From the NCBI GenBank assembly GCA_020437385.1, contig JAGQWL010000030.1, forward strand, positions 1-41,028: DNA of 41,028 nt, read 5' to 3'. The notes under the pieces are model-generated. The model saw nothing but the letters and a program-made list of their open reading frames with translations, was not told where the DNA came from and did no database searches. The stretch comes from Bacteroidota bacterium (GTDB lineage: Bacteria; Bacteroidota; Rhodothermia; Rhodothermales; JABDKH01). Shown piece after piece: positions 18,644-25,531 of this stretch; positions within the stretch are counted from its first letter, which is position 1, and the number at the start of each line of letters is the position of its first letter. A program made the translations under genes and the position numbers.

Positions 18644-19543
18644 ATGCGAAAGCTACGATTTCCAGTACTTCTCACGCTGCTGGCGTGTTATGCCCACGTT
18701 GTATCGGCCCAGGAGTTCGATTGTACAGTTTCGGTCGACCAGTCACAGCTTGAGGGATCGACCTCTACATTCGCGTTTCTGAAGGATCTCGCTCCCAAAC
18801 TGGAGGAGTACATCAATCGCCATCGGTGGACTGAAGACCGGTTCGAGCCTGAAGAGCGGATCGAATGCACGGTCAACATCCAGATTCTTGAATCGCTGAC
18901 GCTCACTCGATTTCGCTCAAATATCATCGTTGCCAGCAAACGTCCGATCTACGGTACTGTTCAAAACACGAACGTATTGAGGATCATCGATGAGGGGTGG
19001 GTCTTCAATTATGCCGAGGGAACGCCCATTCTTCACAACCCCGACCGCTTCGACGAACTCACGACCCTCATTGACTACTATGCGAACATCCTTCTAGCGT
19101 ACGACTACGACACGTTTGAAGAATTAGGGGGTTCGCCGTATTTCGAGGAGGCGCGTCGAATCTCCGATCTCGGGAAGAACGAGGGTGCGCTCGGCTGGGC
19201 GACTCTCGGCGGTGATCGCAGCCGCGGTGATATCGTCACCGAAATGCTGGATCCCACGTTTCGCAAACTGCGACAAGTATATTTCAAGTATCACCTTGAA
19301 GGACTTGATCGATTTGTAACAACGACGGAGGAGGCACGACAAGCCGTCTTGTCAGCACTCCAGGAAATCAAGGAACTGTCAGAAAACCGAGCGCGGTCCT
19401 ATACGATCGATCTTTTCTTCTCAGCGAAAAGCAAAGAGATCGCAGCCATCTTCAAGGACTCGCGAGAAAGTGTTGCAGCGTATGATCTTTTGGCAGAGAT
19501 CGATACCGCCCACCTTTCAGATTACAACTCCCTTGTCGACTAG
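18644..19543 (+). CDS. DUF4835 family protein (PorD-like, type IX secretion associated)
   Basis: A 299-aa exported protein. The frame is open from 18407, but the ATG at 18644 begins a clear signal peptide, MRKLRFPVLLTLLACYAHVV followed by SAQ, with a mature start at EFDC. The body matches DUF4835: a segment of the form KDLAPKLEEYINRHRWTEDR early on, then ESLTLTRFRSNIIVASKRPI, IDYYANILLAYDYDTFEELG, and a C-terminal AKSKEIAAIFKDS. The family is conserved across Bacteroidota and has been linked with type IX secretion and gliding under the name PorD; its biochemical activity is not known to me. Only 28 bp separate it from the divergent PorV/PorQ-like gene, so the promoters must overlap or lie inside coding sequence. 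Confidence 0.88.
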   Translation: MRKLRFPVLLTLLACYAHVVSAQEFDCTVSVDQSQLEGSTSTFAFLKDLAPKLEEYINRHRWTEDRFEPEERIECTVNIQILESLTLTRFRSNIIVASKRPIYGTVQNTNVLRIIDEGWVFNYAEGTPILHNPDRFDELTTLIDYYANILLAYDYDTFEELGGSPYFEEARRISDLGKNEGALGWATLGGDRSRGDIVTEMLDPTFRKLRQVYFKYHLEGLDRFVTTTEEARQAVLSALQEIKELSENRARSYTIDLFFSAKSKEIAAIFKDSRESVAAYDLLAEIDTAHLSDYNSLVD

Positions 19544-19545
19544 CC

Positions 19546-19573
19546 GGGTATTACGTCTCGACACGTGATACCC
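19546..19573 (+). terminator. Stem-loop just after the DUF4835 stop
   Basis: The segment GGGTATTACGT (19546-19556) pairs over 11 positions, one of them T-G, with ACGTGATACCC (19563-19573), around a six-base loop CTCGAC. It begins two bases after the stop codon. No T run follows, so it is not a classical intrinsic terminator; it may protect the mRNA 3' end or pause transcription. Confidence 0.5.
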
Positions 19574-19710
19574 ACGACTACGCGCTCGACAATGCACTAT
19601 ACCAGTACAGGGAGCGTACCCGGTCCTCACGTCACGACGGTCAGCACGGAAGGTCGGATCGCCGCTCGTCACGCGGGACATGTCCGCAGCTGTAGATAGA
19701 CCGCTGCCCC

Positions 19711-19752
19711 AATGGACCTTTGCAAATGGACCTTAGCAAATGGACCGATGCG
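19711..19752. repeat. Three 14-bp tandem repeats beside tRNA-Leu
   Basis: Three head-to-tail units: AATGGACCTTTGCA (19711-19724), AATGGACCTTAGCA (19725-19738) and AATGGACCGATGCG (19739-19752). They lie on the 3' side of the minus-strand tRNA-Leu, 11 bases from its end, in a 424-bp region (19544-19967) with no protein gene that I can support. They may be a slippage product or a protein-binding array. Confidence 0.8.
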
Positions 19753-19763
19753 AATAAAGGAGG

Positions 19764-19847
19764 TGCGAAAGGGGGGACTTGAACCCCCACGGGTGTTACC
19801 CCACTAGATCCTAAGTCTAGCGCGTCTGCCAATTCCGCCACTTTCGC
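19764..19847 (-). tRNA. tRNA-Leu(UAG)
   Basis: On the minus strand the acceptor GCGAAAG/CTTTCGC pairs over seven bases with discriminator A at 19764. The anticodon arm is CTAGA-CTTAGGA-TCTAG, anticodon TAG reading CUA/CUG-type leucine codons. A long variable arm and the T arm GGGGG-TTCAAGT-CCCCC complete the class II structure of 84 nt. CCA is not encoded (the next bases are CCT). Confidence 0.96.
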
Positions 19848-20003
19848 GCGAGTCGCATCATATTCTTGTCGCGTTACAGGGTTCCCGAGCGCGATGTTCG
19901 AACGAAATCCAAGGTATGGGGGCTGCAAGTAGCTTAGATTTGCTCTGCAACTGTCAATTATCGCTTATTGGTCCCATGTATATGGGTCGGCATGGAGGAG
20001 GCA

Positions 20004-22250
20004 ATGATCACAAGAGGCGGTCACATCCAACTATTTCTCGGCCTCGTGCTCACTTACGCACTCGGCGCAGGCTGTTCTGCACCCCGTGAGACGGTACAGA
20101 TTACCGAGAGGGCACCCATCGTCGAGCGCGCACCGAACACAGAACAGCGCTCGAATGAAACAACATCTCGCAGGGTTTATGAATCGAGCGCCGAAACGGC
20201 TTCACCTGGTGTCGCGAGCGGACGGTTTGATCGTGGCAAGATGTGGACGTTCGATGATCCGCCGCTTGAGTATTTCAAGGAAGCGTATGGGTTTGATCCC
20301 GGTCAACGATGGTTTGACAAGGCTCGGTTGAGTGCCCTCAGGTTCGCAACGTACTGCTCTGCAAGCTTTGTCTCCGCAGATGGCCTCGTTTTGACGAACC
20401 ATCACTGCGGGCGTGAAAGTGTTACGAAAGTGTCAAAACCAGGCGAAGACCTTCTCGACAACGGCTTTTACGCCGAGAGCCTCGACGACGAACGCAAGGT
20501 TGATGGACTGTTTGTCGATCAACTGATCTCAATCTCTGACGTCACCGACCGCGTGTACAAGGGCGTAGATGAAGATGCGCCGGCCGACCAGCAAGTTGCC
20601 AGTCGCGAGACAAACCGCACAAAGGTTGAGGAGGAAATGACGAACGCCGTTCAAAAGCAGGACACGCTGCTTTCGGTGCAGGTGATCGAACTCTATAACG
20701 GCGGTAAATATTCCGCGTACACGTTCCGGAGGTACCACGACGTTCGCCTGGTGATGGCTCCTGAGCTCCAAATCGGGTTCTTCGGCGGCGACTGGGACAA
20801 CTTCACGTATCCCAGATACAACCTCGACATGAGTTTCTTCCGGGTTTACGATGCCGACGGAGAACCGCTGCGTCCAGAGAACTATTTCAGGTGGTCGGCA
20901 GGCGGGGCTCGCGAAGGTGATCTGACTTTCGTTATCGGTAATCCCGGCTCGACGAGCCGACTCTCCACAGTGGCCCAGCTCGAGTTCGAAAGAGACGCAG
21001 CGCTGCCTCAGGCCATACGCGTCATCAAATCCAGAAGTGCGGTGCTCAAGTCCTTCATCGACACGGATCCAGTTGCCGCAGACTCGCTGGATCTCAGGAA
21101 TACCTGGTTTTCGCTCGAGAACTCATTGAAAGCGAACGAGGGACAACTGTCAGGCCTCGAAGACGAGGCCTTCATGGCGCGTAAGCGGGCCGGGGATGAG
21201 AAGCTTTCGGCGGCCATCCGGGCGGACTCGTCGACAGCGCGGTACCGCGACGTTTTTGACAAGATCGCGGATATCCAGATCTCAAAGCGTGCAGTCGCGA
21301 ACCAGTCGGGTGCCTTCACTTACTTCTCATCCGACGTGATGACATCCCACATTCTGTTGCGGGGACTCTACGGCTATATCGCTGACATTCTCAAACAGCG
21401 CGGTGCGCCTGAGAGTCGCGTGGACGAAATGAAGAAGGGCGGTCTCGGCGTGTCGGACTGGCCAGCGCAAGTAGAACAAGGCTACATCTCCGCCAGACTC
21501 GCTGAACTACGCGACTACCTTGGCGCCGAGCATCCGACGGTTCGTGCAATCCTGAAGGGCAGCTCGCCGGATTCGGTTGCCGCGCGTCTCGTTCGAGAAA
21601 CATCAATTGCAGACTCGTCCGGCTTTGCGGCTGCCCTCGAGAGCGGCTATCTCGCATCTGGCGATGTTACTGTTCCCGTCGTTCAGTCGCTCGCCGAACT
21701 GTACTTCTCGCTGGGTCAGCAGCTCGGGCAGTTCGAAGACTCCGAAAAAAACTTGAACGCACAGCTTGGTCGTGCGCAGTTTGCTGTATACGGAACGGAG
21801 GTCCCGCCAGACGCCTCGTTCTCGCTTCGCATTGCCGACGGCGTCATATCAGGTTACCAGTACAATGGGACGAAGGCGCCGATCTATACAACGTTTTACG
21901 GGATGTACGACCGGTTTCATTCGTTCGAAGGGGATAAGGATTGGACGTTGCCTAAACGCTGGACACCCGCACCGGCTGCACTCGATCTTTCTACGCCCGT
22001 TAACATCATCTCGACTAACGACATCACCGGTGGGAATTCCGGCTCTCCAATGGTGAATCGGAACCTGGAAATCGTTGGTTTGGTGTTCGACAGCAATATC
22101 GAGGCGCTCCCGAACGAGTACATGTACCTCGATGAAACGGGACGGACCATCTCCGTTGATTCAAGAGGTATTGTCGAGGCAATCCAGAGTGTTTATGGCG
22201 CAACTCGCCTCGCGAACGAACTGCGCGGGGGCGAATTGGGATCGAAGTAA
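20004..22250 (+). CDS. S46 family dipeptidyl peptidase, lipoprotein or exported
   Basis: A 748-aa serine exopeptidase of the DPP7/DPP11 family, which removes dipeptides from peptide N-termini in the periplasm or at the cell surface. The frame opens at a TTG (19968), but GGAGGAG directly before the ATG at 20004 decides the start. Residues 1-24 (IQLFLGLVLTYALGAGC) look like a signal with possible lipidation at C24, followed by a Glu/Arg/Thr-rich linker to about residue 70. The trypsin-like catalytic histidine is H134 in LTNHHCG and the serine is S679 in GGNSGSPMVN. S697 in VFDSNIEAL falls where DPP7 has Gly and DPP11 has Arg in the S1 pocket, so substrate preference cannot be read off directly. 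Stop codon 22 bp from the convergent metalloenzyme gene. Confidence 0.92.
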   Translation: MITRGGHIQLFLGLVLTYALGAGCSAPRETVQITERAPIVERAPNTEQRSNETTSRRVYESSAETASPGVASGRFDRGKMWTFDDPPLEYFKEAYGFDPGQRWFDKARLSALRFATYCSASFVSADGLVLTNHHCGRESVTKVSKPGEDLLDNGFYAESLDDERKVDGLFVDQLISISDVTDRVYKGVDEDAPADQQVASRETNRTKVEEEMTNAVQKQDTLLSVQVIELYNGGKYSAYTFRRYHDVRLVMAPELQIGFFGGDWDNFTYPRYNLDMSFFRVYDADGEPLRPENYFRWSAGGAREGDLTFVIGNPGSTSRLSTVAQLEFERDAALPQAIRVIKSRSAVLKSFIDTDPVAADSLDLRNTWFSLENSLKANEGQLSGLEDEAFMARKRAGDEKLSAAIRADSSTARYRDVFDKIADIQISKRAVANQSGAFTYFSSDVMTSHILLRGLYGYIADILKQRGAPESRVDEMKKGGLGVSDWPAQVEQGYISARLAELRDYLGAEHPTVRAILKGSSPDSVAARLVRETSIADSSGFAAALESGYLASGDVTVPVVQSLAELYFSLGQQLGQFEDSEKNLNAQLGRAQFAVYGTEVPPDASFSLRIADGVISGYQYNGTKAPIYTTFYGMYDRFHSFEGDKDWTLPKRWTPAPAALDLSTPVNIISTNDITGGNSGSPMVNRNLEIVGLVFDSNIEALPNEYMYLDETGRTISVDSRGIVEAIQSVYGATRLANELRGGELGSK

Positions 22251-22272
22251 AGACGGGTACTGGTTTGGTTGT

Positions 22273-23193
22273 TCAGGTTGGGTTCAGGCACGCAACGCAC
22301 GGACCGACAATGTCCAGAAGAGAGTGTGCGGAGGAGAATTGCTCTCTGCCAGGACCGGCGACGAGAAGTGGTACAGGGTTTAATGTGTGCGAACGGGTCG
22401 ACAGATCTTCGATATTGCCGTGGTCGCTCGTTAGAACAAGTGTGGTTGACTCGAGGTCGATCCTCGAGAGGACCTCTCCTAGGAACGTATCGACGGAACG
22501 CAGCGCTTCCGCCGCAAGCTCGTGTTGTTGCGAGTGTCCCGCCTTGTCCGTCTTGAAGTATTCGAAGAGAACATAGTCGTGATCGTCGAGCAACGCGACG
22601 ATCCGATCGGAGGCCTCGGATATTGTTATCGGTAGGCCGATGCTCCGGGCGTTTGGAAAACGCTGGCCCGTAATGTCGGCCGCCAGTGCCTTTCCGTCTG
22701 CCAGATCGCTTTCCGTTCGTATGCGGATGCCGGCCTCGACGGCGCATCGTGTCGTGACGGTCCAGCGGTTCTTCAGCCGGGCATATTCGAAGAAGCGATC
22801 TGGATAGGCGTTGGCGAATGCAAGTCGCTCAGCTCGACAGCCGGTCTTCAACAACCGGGCAAAAACAGATCGCGTCCTTAGAATGTCGTACGTGCGTGTG
22901 TGCGGGAATGGACCGTAGTGCCGTCCCGCGGCGGCGGCGCAATTCACGCCGGTAAACAGCGATGCCTGTCCGGTCCCAGACTGCGGCAGCCCCTCAACGC
23001 CGAGTCGGGCGTCGAGTAGCCACGGTGACCGGCGCTCCATTGCGATTGATTCCGAATCAGGTCTGTCGAGGAGGCGCCCACCGTACAGCGCTTCGAGATT
23101 CGGATACGATGCGACCGAGAACGGATTTGCCGGGCCGTCGGGCCCGACGCCAACGCCGTCAACAAAAATGAACAGCAGCTTGCGGCCTTCCAT
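22273..23193 (-). CDS. iPGM/alkaline-phosphatase-superfamily metalloenzyme
   Basis: A 306-aa protein with the metal-site pattern of the phosphoglycerate mutase/phosphopentomutase/alkaline phosphatase superfamily. D12 in FIFVDGVGVG, a probable nucleophile T74 in LPQSGTGQAS, D216 and H220 in KTDKAGH, D257-H258 in LTSDHGNIED, and H269 in RSHTLNPVP are the expected ligands for two divalent metals. At this length it lacks the large inserted phosphotransfer domain of true cofactor-independent phosphoglycerate mutase (over 500 aa), so it is more likely a phosphatase or phosphodiesterase of unknown substrate. It starts three bases after the stop of the DprA-like gene and is presumably cotranscribed with it. 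Confidence 0.83.
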   Translation of the reverse strand: MEGRKLLFIFVDGVGVGPDGPANPFSVASYPNLEALYGGRLLDRPDSESIAMERRSPWLLDARLGVEGLPQSGTGQASLFTGVNCAAAAGRHYGPFPHTRTYDILRTRSVFARLLKTGCRAERLAFANAYPDRFFEYARLKNRWTVTTRCAVEAGIRIRTESDLADGKALAADITGQRFPNARSIGLPITISEASDRIVALLDDHDYVLFEYFKTDKAGHSQQHELAAEALRSVDTFLGEVLSRIDLESTTLVLTSDHGNIEDLSTRSHTLNPVPLLVAGPGREQFSSAHSLLDIVGPCVACLNPT

Positions 23194-23196
23194 CGC

Positions 23197-24156
23197 CTAT
23201 TGCCGTTTTCTCGAACTCGACAATGCCGCCAGTACCCATTCGTCGTCTGTCGCACCTACGAGCGGATGCACGTCAGGTCTGTCGGGCGTTTTGTCGCCCA
23301 GAATGAACAACGGAATATGCCGATCGCGGCAGAAGTCGGCCAGCATCTGAAAGTGCGTGTTTTCGGATGCAGGCCGTTCCGACGATGCGCAGTACACTAC
23401 CACAGTGCCCAACGCCGCCATGAGCGCGTCGCGGTGGGCAAGATCATGGTCAAACGGACCATGCACCATATCAAACGGCGAGACGAGTGCTCCGCCGCTT
23501 CGAACGATTTGCGTTGCTGTCGAACGGAAGGTAGGGTCGATGCGCGCGAGTCCGCTGTCGCAGACACCAACGGACGATGGACCTCCTTGTCCCGCAGAGG
23601 CGATGGCTATCTTTGACAGCACCACGTCTGCGCCTGGCCTTGTCCCGGTCATGATCGGATACCCACTCGTCATCACCGTTCTGGCGAGGCGCTGGAGATG
23701 CTCGAACGAATCGGCGGAGAGCGAACCGCCGTCAACGACAAACGTGGCAGCGGTTGAACTGCCCAATACCTCCGTGTCACCGTAAAGGAACAGAATTGGC
23801 GACGAATACCTGCCTTGGAGACGCTGCATCCGATCCGAAACCATCGGATGCGCGGCCGTAACAACCTCAATACGCTTCTCCTGCAGTTCCAACAGTTCTC
23901 GCTCGGCTGCCCGACGCAATTCAGCGATCAAGGAGGCGTCCAGAATACGGGCCGCCAGCGTCGCGGCCCCGGGTATGCCGCGAAGCCGGACCAATACCTG
24001 CTCGAGCGGACATTCCTGCAGTTCTTCAAGACTATCGTACGAGCGCAGCAGCTTCGTCACGCCAACCGCCCCGAGACCATCAATCTGCCTGAGGGTAATG
24101 GCAAGTACGGCGTTGGCGTCTGACGGTCGGCCCGACTGGTCTGAGGAGTTTTGCAT
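23197..24156 (-). CDS. Divergent DprA/Smf-like protein
   Basis: A 319-aa protein with the general layout of DprA: an N-terminal helix-hairpin-helix-like segment (LRQIDGLGAVGVTKLL, residues 22-37) and a Rossmann-like domain beginning at SSPILFLYGDTEVL. The usual DprA signatures are absent. Where GSR is expected there is DGGS. MTGTRPGADVVL stands in place of SGLAxGID. HRDALMAALGTVVVYCA stands where FPxRNRIIAGL and the VVEA strand would be. It could be a DprA paralogue with a changed ligand site or another LOG/Smf-fold protein. Canonical DprA loads RecA onto incoming single-stranded DNA; whether this one does is open. It diverges from the patatin gene and is followed by the metalloenzyme. Confidence 0.65.
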   Translation of the reverse strand: MQNSSDQSGRPSDANAVLAITLRQIDGLGAVGVTKLLRSYDSLEELQECPLEQVLVRLRGIPGAATLAARILDASLIAELRRAAERELLELQEKRIEVVTAAHPMVSDRMQRLQGRYSSPILFLYGDTEVLGSSTAATFVVDGGSLSADSFEHLQRLARTVMTSGYPIMTGTRPGADVVLSKIAIASAGQGGPSSVGVCDSGLARIDPTFRSTATQIVRSGGALVSPFDMVHGPFDHDLAHRDALMAALGTVVVYCASSERPASENTHFQMLADFCRDRHIPLFILGDKTPDRPDVHPLVGATDDEWVLAALSSSRKRQ

Positions 24157-24290
24157 ACGATGAGTCCGAGCGAATCCGGTACGGCAACTGGCTCGGGGTT
24201 ATATTTCACAGGGAGAACCTAAGCCGTGTCGAATGGATTCCCAATAGCAACTCTCGTTTCTGGATCGACTAAGAGCCCTACCTGCTTCAC

Positions 24291-25517
24291 ATGGGATTGA
24301 CCGATGTAGTGCGCCGCGTCACGCGTGCGTTCAATCCGCTTGAGCCTGTCAACATGGGCCTGCTGCTCTCTGGCGGCGGGGCGCGGGCGAGCTATCAGGC
24401 GGGCGTACTGAAGTATCTGGGTGAGGCGTTTCCGACCATGCGATTCCCCATTCTCACCGGCGTGTCGGCGGGTGCGATAAACGCGGCACACCTTGGTACC
24501 CATTCCGGCGACCTCAAAGAATGTACAGAGCGGTTGGTCGATTCCTGGCTGGAGATCAGTCCCGGCGATGTGTACCAGTCCGAGTCTTCAATCTCGTGGG
24601 CAAAGAATTACCTCTTCAAACGCTCGAGGGATGAACCGGACATAACGCGACGGGCCTTTCTGGAAACCTCGCCACTGAGGGACTATCTGATGCGCAAGCT
24701 GTCTGATGGCACGGGGCGACTCGCTGGTGTCGAAACGCGGCTCGCCAGTGGCTTCCTGCAGGCCCTCGCTATCGTGACGACCAACTATACCACGGGACAA
24801 ACGGTCACGTGGGTTCAGGGGAGCGACATTGAACGCTGGGAACGACCGAACCGCGTATCGTTCAACACGTCGTTGACGATCGACCATGTCATGGCATCAA
24901 CTGCGCTTCCGCTCATCTTTCCCGCGATTCAGATTGGAGATGCCTACTATGGTGACGGCGGCATTCGTCTGGCTGCTCCGTTGGCCCCGGCGGTCCATCT
25001 CGGCGCAAACAAGGTTCTGGCGATCTCGACGCGATATGCTCGATCAAGAGCGGAAGCAGATGAACCGCAGTTTGTTGGATACCCGCCGCTTGGACAGATC
25101 TTTGGCCTGTTGATGAACTCAATCTTCCTGGATGCGCTCGATCAGGACGCCTTGATGATGGATCGAATAAACGCGCTGTTGGACGAACTGCCGCGCCGAA
25201 AACGACTGGGTCTTAGACCTGTCGAATTGCTCGTACTCCGACCATCGGTCGACCTCGGGCGACTCGCATCCGAATTCGAAACGACCGTCACGGGACCTCT
25301 CGCACTTTTTTCTAGGCTGTTTGGGCGATCAAAGAGTCCGGACTGGCTGAGTATGTTGCTCTTCGAGAATCAATACGTTACGCGGCTCATTGAAGTCGGA
25401 TATACCGACGCACGCGAGCAACACGACCGGATCGAGGGTTTTCTGGAAGACTCCGAGTTACCGCCCCGGTCCGAGGCCCATCTTGCCGAACTGGACGGTC
25501 CTGGTCACAACTCATAA
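24291..25517 (+). CDS. Patatin-like phospholipase
   Basis: A 408-aa predicted lipid acyl hydrolase with a Ser-Asp dyad. The oxyanion loop is LLLSGGGARASYQAGVL (24-40), the nucleophile is S59 in the GxSxG motif TGVSAGAINAA, and the partner is D222 in YYGDGGIRL. The domain covers about residues 20-240. The C-terminal 170 residues are helical and hold no motif I recognise. There is no signal peptide, so action on the inner membrane from the cytoplasm is likely. The ATG at 24291 lacks a Shine-Dalgarno. The region before it (24157-24290) must hold promoters for both this gene and the divergent dprA-like gene; TATATTTC at 24200-24207 is a weak match to the Bacteroidota -7 element. mutS begins 14 bp after its stop. 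Confidence 0.9.
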   Translation: MGLTDVVRRVTRAFNPLEPVNMGLLLSGGGARASYQAGVLKYLGEAFPTMRFPILTGVSAGAINAAHLGTHSGDLKECTERLVDSWLEISPGDVYQSESSISWAKNYLFKRSRDEPDITRRAFLETSPLRDYLMRKLSDGTGRLAGVETRLASGFLQALAIVTTNYTTGQTVTWVQGSDIERWERPNRVSFNTSLTIDHVMASTALPLIFPAIQIGDAYYGDGGIRLAAPLAPAVHLGANKVLAISTRYARSRAEADEPQFVGYPPLGQIFGLLMNSIFLDALDQDALMMDRINALLDELPRRKRLGLRPVELLVLRPSVDLGRLASEFETTVTGPLALFSRLFGRSKSPDWLSMLLFENQYVTRLIEVGYTDAREQHDRIEGFLEDSELPPRSEAHLAELDGPGHNS

Positions 25518-25531
25518 CGGTCGACATCCGT

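Noticed and set aside
19711-19752. CRISPR array
   Set aside because: The three 14-bp units are directly adjacent with no spacers; no cas genes are present.
19641-19928. Minus-strand open frame spanning the tRNA-Leu
   Set aside because: It runs through the complete tRNA structure and is not supported by any domain or ribosome-binding site.
24200-24207. TATATTTC as a Bacteroidota-type promoter for the patatin gene
   Set aside because: Only a partial match to TAnnTTTG and no -33 TTG at the right spacing; mentioned as context only.
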